A DNA stretch of 64,000 nucleotides. It comes from Leclercia adecarboxylata (GTDB taxonomy: Bacteria; Pseudomonadota; Gammaproteobacteria; Enterobacterales; Enterobacteriaceae). Position 1 is the stretch's first letter. Every line of letters begins with the position of its first letter. The notes under the pieces were generated by a model. It had not been told where the DNA came from. It did not search any database and saw only the letters and a program-made list of their open reading frames with translations. Location: assembly GCF_006171285.1 (NCBI RefSeq), contig NZ_CP040888.1, forward strand, positions 263,618-327,617. The letters are read 5' to 3'. Shown here piece by piece: positions 16,632 through 26,197 of the stretch. The position numbers were made by a program, and so were the translations under genes.

Positions 16632-17171
16632 ATGGATGGACCTCGAGATCGAAACATTTTCGGGGCGTTCGCACTCATGATCAGCGACGACATCGTTCGC
16701 GCTAGTTCATCGCGGGCGCCGGAAGCTGGACCCGCCGCCTCAGCGCTGGCGTTGCTCGCGCACAAGCCCGGGCTCTCGATCCGTATGCTTGCGATCGGGG
16801 TGGGCCTTTCACATGCTGGAACTGTTCGCCTGGTGGATAGATTGGTAAGCGAGGGATTGATCGAGCGTAGGGAGCATTCGACAGACGGGCGCGCGCGATC
16901 CCTCTATCTTACTCCAACTGGCAAGGTCGCGAGCGACGAGGTCCTGGCCTCGCGCGATCAAGTGATTGCCGAAGGGCTATCGATCCTTAATCCAGACGAA
17001 CTGAAAACCTTATCGGACATCGCTGAACGCGTTCTCCGAAATCGCTTGGAAAACCTCGAGCAGTCATACCGCATCTGCCGCTTGTGCTGCTACGAGGGCT
17101 GCACGAACTGCCCCGTCGATGCCGAATTGCATGAGCGAGGTGTGGACCGCGAGAAGAACGACGACGCGTAG
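16632..17171 (+). CDS. MarR-family regulator with C-terminal cysteine cluster
   Basis: 179 aa. The winged-helix domain has GLSIRMLAIGVGLSHAGTVRLVDRLVSEGLIERREHSTDGRARSL (read in parts), with the typical DxR wing. The C-terminus carries RICRLCCYEGCTNCP, five cysteines in 14 residues, outside the DNA-binding part; such a cluster could sense oxidants by disulfide formation or bind a metal. I chose ATG 16632 by alignment with the truncated paralogue at 15288. It probably binds the ATATGCG palindromes in this block (inference). Confidence 0.75.
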   Translation: MDGPRDRNIFGAFALMISDDIVRASSSRAPEAGPAASALALLAHKPGLSIRMLAIGVGLSHAGTVRLVDRLVSEGLIERREHSTDGRARSLYLTPTGKVASDEVLASRDQVIAEGLSILNPDELKTLSDIAERVLRNRLENLEQSYRICRLCCYEGCTNCPVDAELHERGVDREKNDDA

Positions 17172-17567
17172 GAGACTCGCAATTGCGGCAGCTCAACGCT
17201 GCTCAGATGGCGGGGCTTCATAATGTCAGCGAGCCTACCATCAGCCGCATTCTTTTGGCTACGCGTCAAGCCGGCCGATCGGGCATGGCGGTCTCATTCT
17301 AATATGTCGGTGATCGCCCCACTTTTAGCCGCTCAATTGATCGGAACGCGGTTTCGGAAGCGGCCGTTCAAACCACTCGCTGCATTCCCATTTCTCTATG
17401 TCCGATAGGTAGTTTCGGGGAAAAGCAGTCGGGAACAGGTTTCGGGAACGCATGCTCCGGCAGGAGCGCAGCGCGCGTCCCAAACGCGTTTTCCCGGTAG
17501 AGCTTCCCAATCGGCAAAGTGCGGGCCACCTCAGACTGCGAACGCGAAAAACCGCCTGGCTGGTCAC
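17172..17567. other. Intergenic with a possible recombinase tail remnant
   Basis: A frame at about 17184-17302 reads AAQMAGLHNVSEPTISRIL, a helix-turn-helix like those ending serine recombinases, with no catalytic domain. Otherwise nothing is recognised. It separates the plus-strand marR from the convergent MDR gene. Confidence 0.35.
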
Positions 17568-18593
17568 TCAAGGCAGGGTAACGACGATTTTCGCTGCGGA
17601 TACACCCGCCTTCAGGGCTTCCAAGGCAGCCTGGAGCATTTCAAGGCCCTGGCCCACGATCTTCGCCGGAGGGGCGGGGACGAACGTGCGCGCCGCGAGA
17701 GCCTGCGGCAGGAATTCGCGGTAGATCATTGGACCAACCTCGTCATCCTTGAGGCTCGTCCCGGAGATGTGCGTCGCCTCGACTCCAAATGAACGCTCGT
17801 CGGGCGGGGCCAGCGTCGCTGCCACCCGGCGCGAGCCCTCGCATCTCGCAACTACGGCAAAACAGTCTTTCATGTGACCGGTCGCGTGAAGCGTTCCAGC
17901 GAGACTGCGCCCGCGCATTGCCTCAATCACGTCTTCCACGATGGCTGGACTCGAGTGGTCAAGAACCTCGCTTGCACCCAGCTCCTTCAACAGGCCGACG
18001 TTGCGCGCCGAAGCGGTGGCGACGCACCTGTAGCCCGACGCCACCGCGAGCTGGATGGCGTTGCAGCCAACGCTCGACGATCCACCCCAGACCAGAACGA
18101 CCTCTGGACGCGCGGTCGGCGAGTGTAACGGTGGCGCGAGAGCCAACTGTGTCCGTCCGTAGAGCCCGCTTGCGGCGGTGCCAAGGCCAAGCGGGAGGAC
18201 TGCCGCATCAGCGAAGGCAATGTTGTTGGGGATCGGCGCCGCCATGTGGTCCAGCACGATCGTGTGGTGCTGGAACGCACCCTGCGCAGGTTGATTTACG
18301 GTTGTCCCGACCGCCTGTCCGATGACTCGATCGCCGACCTTGAACCGCTCGACCGCGCCACCGACCGCCGCGACCTCACCGGAGACGTCGCTGCCGAGAA
18401 TCGCGGGATAGTCGAGCCATGGCAAAAGCGCGACGTCCTGCAGAATCCAGTCGAGTGGGTTGATCGCGATGGCCGCGTTGCGGATCAATATCTCGTTCGC
18501 CGCCAGATGCGGCAGAGCGGTGACACCGATCCTCAGTGGCTGCCCCGGCGCTTTCTGCCAGGCGGCCTGATTAGTCACGGTTTCGGTCATCAT
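17568..18593 (-). CDS. MDR-superfamily NAD(P)-dependent oxidoreductase
   Basis: 341 aa. GroES-like N-terminal domain with NPLDWILQD and LGSDVSGEVAAVG, then a Rossmann domain with VVLVWGGSSSVGCNAIQLA (nucleotide-binding loop). No structural zinc cysteine quartet is seen, so it is likely a zinc-independent quinone or enone reductase. Last gene of the operon hydrolase/OsmC - msrA - MDR; its start overlaps the msrA stop (TGATG). It could remove reactive quinones or carbonyls made by oxidant damage (inference). Confidence 0.75.
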   Translation of the reverse strand: MMTETVTNQAAWQKAPGQPLRIGVTALPHLAANEILIRNAAIAINPLDWILQDVALLPWLDYPAILGSDVSGEVAAVGGAVERFKVGDRVIGQAVGTTVNQPAQGAFQHHTIVLDHMAAPIPNNIAFADAAVLPLGLGTAASGLYGRTQLALAPPLHSPTARPEVVLVWGGSSSVGCNAIQLAVASGYRCVATASARNVGLLKELGASEVLDHSSPAIVEDVIEAMRGRSLAGTLHATGHMKDCFAVVARCEGSRRVAATLAPPDERSFGVEATHISGTSLKDDEVGPMIYREFLPQALAARTFVPAPPAKIVGQGLEMLQAALEALKAGVSAAKIVVTLP

Positions 18594-19156
18594 CAACTCT
18601 TTCTGTCAAGTATTACAGCTGGGCGTTCGTCTGAGCGGTCCAACCGCCAGGTCGGGCGCACGAAGTGGCAGCTATAGCCCCCAGGATAGCGCACCAGGTA
18701 TTCTTGGTGCTCTGGCTCCGCCTCCCAAAAGGGTTCTTCTGGGTTGATCTCCGACACGACCGGGCCTGGCCAGCTTCCTGATGCCTCGATTTCCGCGATG
18801 GTTGTGAGGGCGACTTCCTTCTGCACTTCGGTGGTGTAGAAAATCGCCGATCGATAGCTCGGACCGACATCGCTGCCTTGTTGCTCGTAGGTCGTGGGGT
18901 CATGTATCTGGAAGAAGAGTTCCAAGAGCGAGCGATAGGCGAGAACGGAAGGGTCGAAGGTCACTTCCACTGCTTCCGCATGGCCGTAATGTCTCGCGTA
19001 GGTCGGATCAGGCATTTCTCCGCCTGTGTAACCGACACGCGTCGAAATGACTCCCCTGGCTCGGCGCAGCAAATCCTCCATGCCCCAGAAGCAGCCGCCT
19101 GCGAGAATTGCTCGCTCTGTCGCGGCCGCCCTATTGCCGGTAGGCGATTGGCTCAC
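18593..19156 (-). CDS. msrA: Peptide methionine (S)-S-oxide reductase
   Basis: 187 aa. MsrA motif [17 protein letters not shown] with the catalytic Cys, followed by [31 protein letters not shown] and YRSAIFY, all typical; the GYSCHFVRP end holds the second Cys. It reduces the S-form of methionine sulfoxide in proteins. I chose the GTG at 19156, preceded by GGAGGAGG about 11 bases away; the upstream ATG at 19282 would run into the OsmC gene. Middle gene of the operon. Confidence 0.9.
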   Translation of the reverse strand: MSQSPTGNRAAATERAILAGGCFWGMEDLLRRARGVISTRVGYTGGEMPDPTYARHYGHAEAVEVTFDPSVLAYRSLLELFFQIHDPTTYEQQGSDVGPSYRSAIFYTTEVQKEVALTTIAEIEASGSWPGPVVSEINPEEPFWEAEPEHQEYLVRYPGGYSCHFVRPTWRLDRSDERPAVILDRKS

Positions 19157-19188
19157 AGTCCGTTCGCCCTCCTCCGTGTGCGCCACGG

Positions 19189-20421
19189 TCAAGCCAGCCT
19201 CGCGGGATCCGCAGCCTGACTGGCGCTCAAGAGCTCGGTCTGCACGTCCGAACCCCGGATGAGACTCAGATCGACGGGACACCGATCAGCGATCGCGAGG
19301 ATCCGAGCGCGCTGATCATCACTCAGCGGCCCATCGAGGACAATGGTGCGGGTGAACCGGTCGGGTGGCATCATGTCCGGCACCTTCTCGTGCTGCACGG
19401 TCGTGCTCGCCCGTTCGAGCGGAAAGCCCTTGCGGTTCGCATAGAGACGCATCGTCATCACCGTGCAGGCTGCGAGGCCGGCAGATACGAGTTCGTAGGG
19501 AGATAGTCCGGTCCCGAGGCCACCGACCGATGCTGGCTCGTCGGCGAACAGAGTGTGCTCGCCGCTGCGGACCTTGAGCTGGAACGTCCCTGCAAGAGTT
19601 TCGGTGGAGACGACGCCCTCCGCAACCTCGACCTGCGGAAGATCCGCGCTGAGTGGTGGGAGAAAGCGGCTCGCCCAAACCGCCACCATGGCCGCGGCGT
19701 AGTTCGCGTCCGCGACGTCGGTGAGAAGGTGATCCGCGTTGTCGAGCGAGATGAAGCTTTTAGGGTGCCTGGACGCGACGAAGATGCGCGACGCGTGGTC
19801 GATGCCGACCACCTGATCCAGCGGAGAGTGCATGACCAGCACCGGCCGTCGCAGGGAGGCAATGGCCTTCTCGACGTCGATCCCCTCAACCGCCTCAAGG
19901 AACCCTCGGCGAATGAGGAAGGGCCTACCGGCAATCTCCACCGAGGCCTCGCCCTCGCTCGCGATGGTGTCCAGATCATTCGGTCCGAAGAGGCGCAAGA
20001 TATGCTGAAGGTCGGCCGGCGCACCAATCGTCGCTACCGCCGCAATATCAGGCATGTCGGCGGCGGCTACGATCGCAGCGGTGCCACCCAGGCTGTGCCC
20101 GACGAGGAGGGACGGTGACATGCCCGCCGCCGCCATCGCATTTGCGGCGGCCCGAAGGTCCTCGACGTCCGACGCGAAGTTCACAGGTTCTCCCGTCCCA
20201 CCGCCGATCCCGGTCCCGGCGAAATCGAACCTCAAGACCCCGATGCCCGCACGCGACAGCGCGCGCGAGATGTGAACAGCGGCGCGACTGTCTTTCCCGC
20301 ACGTGAAGCAGTGGGCGAAGATCGCCCAGCCCCGCGGCGTCCCTTCCGGCGGTTCGAGGTGCCCGGACAGCGGAGAGCCAGCCCCACTGACAAACGTAAA
20401 TGATCTTCCTGCCATGTCCAT
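19189..20421 (-). CDS. Alpha/beta-hydrolase-OsmC fusion protein
   Basis: 410 aa in two domains. Residues ~1-260: alpha/beta hydrolase with [10 protein letters not shown] nucleophile elbow and a late DNADHLL histidine. Residues ~275-410: OsmC domain with [18 protein letters not shown] and [10 protein letters not shown], giving the two redox cysteines. OsmC proteins reduce organic hydroperoxides. ATG at 20421 with GGAGG upstream. First gene of the minus-strand operon, divergent from the LysR gene; palindromes lie between. This fusion is known in proteobacteria; the substrate is not. Confidence 0.85.
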   Translation of the reverse strand: MDMAGRSFTFVSGAGSPLSGHLEPPEGTPRGWAIFAHCFTCGKDSRAAVHISRALSRAGIGVLRFDFAGTGIGGGTGEPVNFASDVEDLRAAANAMAAAGMSPSLLVGHSLGGTAAIVAAADMPDIAAVATIGAPADLQHILRLFGPNDLDTIASEGEASVEIAGRPFLIRRGFLEAVEGIDVEKAIASLRRPVLVMHSPLDQVVGIDHASRIFVASRHPKSFISLDNADHLLTDVADANYAAAMVAVWASRFLPPLSADLPQVEVAEGVVSTETLAGTFQLKVRSGEHTLFADEPASVGGLGTGLSPYELVSAGLAACTVMTMRLYANRKGFPLERASTTVQHEKVPDMMPPDRFTRTIVLDGPLSDDQRARILAIADRCPVDLSLIRGSDVQTELLSASQAADPARLA

Positions 20422-20522
20422 CAAACCTCCAGCACGCGGCTTGGCGGTTGCGCTCTCAGAACCTTCGACGGAGCTGAGCGGAGCGCACCGCCAACCGGTA
20501 ATCGTCATCTCAGGCTATCATT

Positions 20523-20580
20523 TATATGTCTGGCGCATATAGACAAGCCCCTATACCATGATTATATGCGCCAAGCATAC
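20523..20580. promoter_or_regulatory. Divergent promoter with two block A operator sites
   Basis: Two palindromes, TATATG-TCTGG-CGCATATA at 20523-20541 and TTATATGCG-CCA-AGCATAC at 20562-20580, sit between the OsmC-fusion operon and the LysR gene. They resemble the strong site at 15539 and could govern both directions. Confidence 0.55.
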
Positions 20581-20649
20581 TTCTGCGACCTGCTTTCCAA
20601 AGGCGGTCTCACGGAAGAGGTATCAGTCAGGCGCGTGGGCCAAAGGACT

Positions 20650-21525
20650 ATGGAACTCAATCAAGTCAGCTATTTCATCAACTTGGCCGAGACGCTGAAT
20701 TTCACAGCGGCCGCTCGCTTGAGCGGTGTGTCACAGCCAAGTCTGACCCGCGCGATCCGCCGCTTGGAAGATGAGCTTGGCGGGCCGCTGATCTATCGCG
20801 ACGGGAAGAACAGCCGCCTGACTGGCCTTGGCCATGACGTCGAGGCAGAATTCCGGCGCATGGTGGTCGCGATGAAGAGCGTTCGCAATCACTCGGAGCA
20901 CTGGGCGATGGGGGGGCACCGCGTGCTGGATGTCGCCGTCGCGCCCACCGTCGGACCAAAGGAATTTACGGCATTCTTCGAGAGCGCATTGGCGGAGATG
21001 CCATCCATCGAAATCAAGCTGCACTCGCTCCAGTCGAACGAGGACACATCGGAGGTGCTTTCAGGAAAATACCACGCGTGCATCATGCCGCGTGAAACAA
21101 GACCGGAACGCAAGCTGGATGTGCATCCTCTATTTCGGGAGCGCTTCGTGCTCGGCTGTTCTGCAAACCATCCCTTGGCTGCCAACGAGATCGTGCGCGG
21201 CGAAGACCTGCTCGAGTTTCCTTTCGTCGATCGCCTGAAATGCGAGTTTCGCGATCGGATCCTCGATCACTTCGCGCGACGGGACTTGCTCATGCGACCT
21301 CGCTTTCGATCAGATCGCGAGGACTGGGTGCAACGGGTCGTCGCTGACGGCCACGCCATATGCATTCTTCCGGAACGATCGCCGACCGTGCAAGGCCTCG
21401 TCACTCGGCCGATCGACGGATTTGTCTTGGAGCGCGAAGTCGTGATCGCGACAGTATCCGGCTCCACGGCAACGGTCGAGATACGGAACATCGCGCAGCT
21501 GGCAGCCCGGTATGAGTGGAACTGA
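20650..21525 (+). CDS. LysR-family transcriptional regulator
   Basis: 291 aa. N-terminal LysR helix-turn-helix (LNQVSYFINLAETLNFTAAARLSGVSQPSLTRAIRRLE) and a periplasmic-binding-like effector domain. Two cysteines in the effector part (LGCSANHPL and RLKCEFRD) could be redox-active, though not in OxyR spacing. ATG at 20650 is chosen because the helix-turn-helix normally begins within a few residues of the start; an upstream ATG overlaps the operator. Divergent from the OsmC-fusion operon, which it probably controls. Confidence 0.85.
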   Translation: MELNQVSYFINLAETLNFTAAARLSGVSQPSLTRAIRRLEDELGGPLIYRDGKNSRLTGLGHDVEAEFRRMVVAMKSVRNHSEHWAMGGHRVLDVAVAPTVGPKEFTAFFESALAEMPSIEIKLHSLQSNEDTSEVLSGKYHACIMPRETRPERKLDVHPLFRERFVLGCSANHPLAANEIVRGEDLLEFPFVDRLKCEFRDRILDHFARRDLLMRPRFRSDREDWVQRVVADGHAICILPERSPTVQGLVTRPIDGFVLEREVVIATVSGSTATVEIRNIAQLAARYEWN

Positions 21526-21560
21526 ATCACGACGTGAAGAGCTTCGGCGCTATGGAAACT

Positions 21561-21575
21561 ATACGCGCAGCGTAT
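21561..21575. promoter_or_regulatory. Block A operator, site 6, upstream of msrB
   Basis: ATACGC-GCA-GCGTAT, a perfect palindrome about 97 bp before msrB. The surrounding sequence (GGAAACTATA... TATTGGATAAAT... CTATAGTC) partly recurs at 30835-30895. Confidence 0.5.
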
Positions 21576-21671
21576 TGGATAAATCTGGGGCGCACTGCTA
21601 TAGTCGGCGCAATGACTGCAAAGATAAATGACAGTGTGTCGAGCTCTCTAGATTAATTATTGGAGACTATC

Positions 21672-22115
21672 ATGAAGTTTGAGAAGTCACAGGCAGCAGT
21701 TGACCGCCTGACCCCCGAGCAACGCCGGATTACCCAGGATTCGGGGACCGAAAGGCCCTTCACGGGTGAGCACAACGACAACAAGGAGCCTGGCATCTAC
21801 GTCGACATAGTGTCGGGAGAGCCGCTGTTCGCTTCAACGGACAAGTTCGATTCGGGTACTGGCTGGCCCAGCTTCACCAAGCCGATCGTTCCGGCAAACG
21901 TGAACGAGGTGCGGGACAGTGCACACGGCATGGTCCGGACGGAGGTCAGGTCGGTACACGCCGACAGCCATCTGGGCCACGTTTTCCCGGACGGTCCTTC
22001 CGACCGCGGCGGTCTGCGCTACTGCATCAACTCTGCGTCCCTTCGCTTCATCCCGCGCGACGAGATGGAGTCCGAGGGATACGGTGAATATCTCGATCAA
22101 GTAGAGGAGGCTTAA
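21672..22115 (+). CDS. msrB: Methionine (R)-S-oxide reductase, zinc-less form
   Basis: 147 aa. Fold motifs [26 protein letters not shown] and the catalytic [13 protein letters not shown] are intact. The two CxxC zinc motifs of most MsrB are absent ([13 protein letters not shown] and [13 protein letters not shown] instead), which defines the zinc-free subclass. ATG at 21672 with GGAG upstream. One base separates it from msrA, so the pair is co-translated and covers both sulfoxide stereoisomers. Confidence 0.92.
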   Translation: MKFEKSQAAVDRLTPEQRRITQDSGTERPFTGEHNDNKEPGIYVDIVSGEPLFASTDKFDSGTGWPSFTKPIVPANVNEVRDSAHGMVRTEVRSVHADSHLGHVFPDGPSDRGGLRYCINSASLRFIPRDEMESEGYGEYLDQVEEA

Positions 22116-22116
22116 C

Positions 22117-22656
22117 ATGCATCAGCGCGCTGTTCTCGCAGGAGGATGTTTCTGGGGCATGCAGGATCTGATCCGCAAGCGGCCCGGCATCATCTCGACC
22201 CGTGTGGGTTACACGGGCGGCGATATTCCGAACGCCACGTATCGTAATCACGGCACGCATGCCGAGGGGATCGAGATTGTCTTCGACCCGACAGTGACGA
22301 GCTACCGGCACATCCTGGAATTCTTCTTCCAGATCCACGATCCGACGACGCTGAACCGCCAGGGCAATGATCGTGGGCTCTCCTACCGGTCGGGCATCTA
22401 TTATGTCGACGAGGAGCAGAAGCGCGTCGCCGAGGATACGATCGCCGATGTGGATGCCTCGGGGCTGTGGGATGGCAAAGTGGTGACCGAGGTCCAGCCG
22501 GTCGGCGAGTTCTGGGAGGCCGAGCCCGATCACCAGGATTATCTGGAGAAGCGGCCGGGCGGCTACACCTGCCACTTCGTCCGTCCCGACTGGGTTCTTC
22601 CAAAGCGGCATGAGGCCGGCGATGTGAGCCCTGCGGCCGGGGCTGCAGCGGAATAG
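22117..22656 (+). CDS. msrA: Peptide methionine (S)-S-oxide reductase
   Basis: 179 aa. [19 protein letters not shown] with the catalytic Cys, [38 protein letters not shown] and [11 protein letters not shown]. Nearly the same length and motif set as the msrA at 45231, which suggests related origins in different hosts. The Ala/Glu-rich C-terminal tail is not part of the fold. Second gene of the msrB-msrA operon. Confidence 0.93.
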   Translation: MHQRAVLAGGCFWGMQDLIRKRPGIISTRVGYTGGDIPNATYRNHGTHAEGIEIVFDPTVTSYRHILEFFFQIHDPTTLNRQGNDRGLSYRSGIYYVDEEQKRVAEDTIADVDASGLWDGKVVTEVQPVGEFWEAEPDHQDYLEKRPGGYTCHFVRPDWVLPKRHEAGDVSPAAGAAAE

Positions 22657-22788
22657 GCTTCGCTGCCGTTAGTGCCGCGCCGATCCGGTTCGCAACCTCC
22701 GACGACCGCGTCAATCGACGCGGTCGTCGAACCCGGCCTTGAAGCAGATCATTCCATTCAGCCGCCGTCGCAGTGCCAGGATCCAGAT

Positions 22789-23493
22789 ATGACAGACCTC
22801 TCCTCCTTTCCCATCACGCAGCGCTGGCCAGCATCTTATCCGGATCGCTTGCAACTATACGCGGCCCCCACGCCCAACGGCGTCAAGGTCTCGATGATGC
22901 TGGAGGAGACTGGCCTGCCGTATGAGCCCCACTTCGTCGACATCTCGAACAACGAGTCGAAGGATCCAGCGTTCGTGTCGTTGAATCCCAACGGCCGCAT
23001 ACCCGCGATCATCGATCCGGCTGGCCCTGACGGCCAGCCCATTGGCATATGGGAAACCGGTGCGATCCTCATCTATCTGGCCGACAAGACGGGGCAGCTC
23101 ATCTCAACAACACCCGCCCAGCGGTACGAGACTCTGGCCTGGGTGTTCTTTCAGGTGTCGGGCGTTGGGCCGACCTTCGGACAGCTAGGCTTTTTCCTGC
23201 GATTTGCCGGCAAGGACTATGAGGACAAGCGACCTCGGCAGCGCTTTGTTGATGAATCCAGGCGTCTTCTCGGGGTCCTGGATCACCGGCTGGAGGGCCG
23301 CGAATGGATTGTCGATGATTACTCGATCGCGGACATTGCGACGTTTGGCTGGGTGAATGCGCTGGTCGAATTCTACGCAGCGGGCGACATCCTCGGCCTA
23401 AGCAGCTATTCGAACGTGCAGGCATGGCTCGAACGCGGGCTGGCGCGACCGGCTGTACAGCGTGGCCTGCGAATTCCTGCGAGGCCTGCATGA
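22789..23493 (+). CDS. Nu-class (YfcG/YghU-like) glutathione transferase
   Basis: 234 aa. Thioredoxin-like domain with LQLYAAPTPNGVKVSMMLEETGLPYE, NPNGRIPAIIDP and the E-T/S glutathione-binding turn (IWETGAILIYLAD), then the all-helical C-terminal domain with YSIADIATFGWV. Nu-class enzymes have disulfide-bond reductase activity with glutathione. ATG at 22789. Its stop overlaps the corA start. Confidence 0.85.
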   Translation: MTDLSSFPITQRWPASYPDRLQLYAAPTPNGVKVSMMLEETGLPYEPHFVDISNNESKDPAFVSLNPNGRIPAIIDPAGPDGQPIGIWETGAILIYLADKTGQLISTTPAQRYETLAWVFFQVSGVGPTFGQLGFFLRFAGKDYEDKRPRQRFVDESRRLLGVLDHRLEGREWIVDDYSIADIATFGWVNALVEFYAAGDILGLSSYSNVQAWLERGLARPAVQRGLRIPARPA

Positions 23494-24458
23494 CCATTAT
23501 CGCCGCATATTATTACAACGAAGGTAAGCGAGTCCGTGAAATCAGGCTCGATGAGCACGTCGAACTAAACGAGAATCGCTCGGGCTTCTGCTGGATCGCG
23601 CTTAGCGAGCCCACCGCAGACGAACTCAGCGCGATCCAGACGACGTATAACCTCCATCCTTTGGCGATCGACAACGCCATGCACCCGCTGTGCCCGCCCA
23701 AGCTCGAGGTCTACAACGATGAGTTGTACGTCGTCGCCCAGACCGCCGAGCTGGTCGGCGACCGGATCAGCTACGGCAAGATGGCGATCTTCACCGGTCA
23801 CAATCACCTTATCACCGTGCGGCACGGCAATGCCGGAGCGCTGGGCAAACTTCGGGAGCAACTCGAGGCATCGCCGACGCAGTTCGGCAAGGGTGTCGAC
23901 TATGTGCTGCACGCGATCTTGCACCGAGTGGTCGACCAGTATCTGCCCATCTTCGAAATGATCGAGGACGACGTCCTGGCGATGGAGCGACGGTCGCTGC
24001 ACGATTTCCTCGGGCCAGAAGAGGTGGCGCGAATCTTCGAACTAAGGTCCGAACTCACGCGGTTCCAGCGCACGCTCGGGGCTATGGCCGAGCTGGTGCG
24101 AAAGCTCGTTCGCGGCCACTTTCCCTGCATCAGCGCCGAAATGACACCATATTTCCACGACGTCGCGGACCATGTCCACCGCGTGCAGTCCATGGTCGAC
24201 GGCCTCCTGCTTATCCTGTCCACGGTCTTCGAGGCCAGCAGCCTTCTGGAAGCGCAAAGGATCGGTGTGGTCACTCGCCAGCTCGCGGCCTGGGCGGCGA
24301 TCTTGGCGGTCCCGACGGCGATCGCCGGAATATATGGCATGAACTTCAAGCACATGCCGGAACTGGACACGCCATATGGCTACTTCGTCGTGCTCGGAGT
24401 GATAGCGGTGTTCTGCCTTCTCCTATTCATGCGCTTCAAGAAGGCCAAGTGGCTATGA
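23490..24458 (+). CDS. corA: CorA-family magnesium/cobalt transporter
   Basis: 322 aa. Large cytoplasmic domain, then two C-terminal transmembrane helices with the signature YGMNF between them (residues about 285-290) and a short basic tail (RFKKAKWL). Pentameric Mg2+ channel. ATG at 23490 overlaps the preceding stop (ATGA). Its place in a redox operon is unusual; Mg2+ could help during membrane or ribosome stress, but the link is speculative. Confidence 0.88.
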   Translation: MTIIAAYYYNEGKRVREIRLDEHVELNENRSGFCWIALSEPTADELSAIQTTYNLHPLAIDNAMHPLCPPKLEVYNDELYVVAQTAELVGDRISYGKMAIFTGHNHLITVRHGNAGALGKLREQLEASPTQFGKGVDYVLHAILHRVVDQYLPIFEMIEDDVLAMERRSLHDFLGPEEVARIFELRSELTRFQRTLGAMAELVRKLVRGHFPCISAEMTPYFHDVADHVHRVQSMVDGLLLILSTVFEASSLLEAQRIGVVTRQLAAWAAILAVPTAIAGIYGMNFKHMPELDTPYGYFVVLGVIAVFCLLLFMRFKKAKWL

Positions 24459-24549
24459 GTAACGCACTTCGCGAGCTTCTCCGTCCGCCGAGTCACAGCG
24501 CGCTTTGTGCGCGAGCGTGTCCAATCCAGTTCAAGATGAAGGTGCTTCC

Positions 24550-25122
24550 ATGACCTCCCAGGTGACCGACGTTCTAGAAGCAGTCCAGTCATTCATCGCC
24601 AAAGGCTATGACCGCGAATACCGCGTCAAGGACGGCAATCTCGTCGATCTCGAACTAGGGTCAACCCTCGATGCATGCAGCATTCGCGTCGATGCGGCGT
24701 TGCGCCTCGAGAGCGGGGACGACGGCGAAGATGCCTCCAACATCTACGCGATCACCGATCCGGCGACAGAGCATAAAGGCCTGTTGATCGACGCCTTCGA
24801 CGTGTTCCACGAAATCTGCCCCCGCGACTTGTCCGAGCGCCTTGTGGCGCATCGGGAAACAGCACCGGCAGGTGACCAGGACGCGCCGAGCAAGCACGGA
24901 CTACGGAAAGTCTACAAGAGCGAGTTTCACAGCGATCCCGAGCGTTACGTTCTGCGCGAGGGCTTTCCAGACTTCCCGCCATGCCCTTTCGGCCAATCCT
25001 TCAGCATCCTCGGCTTCGATACCGCCGAGCAGGAATATGTCTGGCTCGTCACGAGCATCATTCGAGATCCTCGGCTGATCAGGGTTCCATACCAGGGCGA
25101 AGACGTCATCAGCGACGAATAG
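24550..25122 (+). CDS. Hypothetical protein, 190 aa
   Basis: Soluble and acidic. The first ~95 residues (GYDREYRVKDGNLVDL ... IYAITDPATEHKGLLIDAFD) resemble small proteins sometimes labelled phosphoribosylpyrophosphate-synthetase-like, a name with no functional basis. The second half is unknown. ATG at 24550. It sits between corA and the GreA-like gene on the same strand. Confidence 0.55.
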   Translation: MTSQVTDVLEAVQSFIAKGYDREYRVKDGNLVDLELGSTLDACSIRVDAALRLESGDDGEDASNIYAITDPATEHKGLLIDAFDVFHEICPRDLSERLVAHRETAPAGDQDAPSKHGLRKVYKSEFHSDPERYVLREGFPDFPPCPFGQSFSILGFDTAEQEYVWLVTSIIRDPRLIRVPYQGEDVISDE

Positions 25123-25209
25123 CGGTGTCGCTTAGCCGGAAAGGCTGGCCTTCCTGGCCCACACATCTGCAGGCTGAACTTTAAGAACATCGAAAATTAG
25201 GAGGTGATT

Positions 25210-25659
25210 ATGGACTGGAACAAGGACCACATACGAGAAACTATGCTCTTGCTGGAGACAGCAGCGTTGCACAGCGCTCGCGAAAACTACCTGGACTATG
25301 TCTCTACCGCTCGGCTCGATCGGAGCGAACCGATCGAAAACGACGAACTAGCTCAGGCCGAGGTCGCGAGCGACTTCGCTGAAGCGCTCGATGACACGCT
25401 CCATGACTACGCCAATAAACTCGAAAAGCTCAGGACGATCGATTTCGGCCCCAAGTTGGCCGTCAACGAAGGCGCTGTCGTCAAGCTGTCCGGCCGCCAC
25501 TTTGTGATCGCGGTGTCAACGAGCAAGTTTACCTGTCAGGGGCGTGAGCTCATGGGCATTTCCACGATGGCGCCGATCTTCGAAGCGATCGAGGGTGCCC
25601 GAGCCGGGGAGACCGTGCAGTTCAACGGCCGGGACCTCACCGTAGAAGACGTGGAATAA
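25210..25659 (+). CDS. GreA/Rnk C-terminal-domain-like protein, 149 aa
   Basis: A helical acidic N-terminus (residues ~1-75) followed by a small beta domain: VNEGAVVKLSGRHFVIAV, then GISTMAPIFEAIEGARAGETVQFNGRDLTVEDVE. The end matches the GreA/GreB C-terminal pattern (I..SP...AL.G...GD.V). Such proteins bind the RNA polymerase secondary channel. AGGAGG lies 5 bases before the ATG. Assignment to transcription is inferred. Confidence 0.5.
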   Translation: MDWNKDHIRETMLLLETAALHSARENYLDYVSTARLDRSEPIENDELAQAEVASDFAEALDDTLHDYANKLEKLRTIDFGPKLAVNEGAVVKLSGRHFVIAVSTSKFTCQGRELMGISTMAPIFEAIEGARAGETVQFNGRDLTVEDVE

Positions 25660-25765
25660 AGCCCTCCACCGCAGCCGGCGCGCTAGTGCCGAACGCCCTG
25701 CATCTCTTTCTGCATGCATACGGTCACTTGCAGCCGCGTTGACCTGGCTCATCAAAGGCAAACTC

Positions 25766-26167
25766 ATGACAACACCTTCATTCTTCATCACCCCCGGATA
25801 CGGGACGCGCCTGCATGACGCGCTTCATTATTCTCAGGCAATGCGCATTGGTGACCGCGTGGAGATCTCCGGACAGGGCGGATGGAACGACGATCTCGTC
25901 ATTCCGGAGTCGATTGAGGAAGAGATCGAGCAGGCGTTCAAGAACGTGGAACGGACGCTCGCGACCGCCGGAGCACGCTGGCCGCATGTGGTCCACGTCA
26001 ATTCCTATCACGTCGGTGGATTCCCTCCCGTGATCAACGAAACAATGGCCAAGCTGTATCGCCACTACATGCCCGACCGCGCTCCAATCTGGACGCAGTT
26101 GGGAATCGAAGCGCTGGGGCTTCCAACCATGCGTATCGAAATTCGCGTAACAGCTATCATCGCCTGA
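25766..26167 (+). CDS. RidA/YjgF/UK114-family protein
   Basis: 133 aa. RidA fold motifs: VEISGQGGWN, EEEIEQAFKNVERTLATAG and the catalytic-arginine strand PTMRIEIRVTAII. RidA deaminates reactive enamines; E. coli RidA is also turned into a holdase chaperone by N-chlorination with HOCl, which makes its presence here notable. Last gene of the plus-strand series begun by msrB, convergent with the MFS gene. Confidence 0.85.
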   Translation: MTTPSFFITPGYGTRLHDALHYSQAMRIGDRVEISGQGGWNDDLVIPESIEEEIEQAFKNVERTLATAGARWPHVVHVNSYHVGGFPPVINETMAKLYRHYMPDRAPIWTQLGIEALGLPTMRIEIRVTAIIA

Positions 26168-26197
26168 CCCCGCGGTTCGTGCAGGCGCCGTGCCGCG

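Noticed and set aside
22048..22611. 187-aa open frame opposite msrA
   Set aside because: Antisense shadow of a certain msrA gene.
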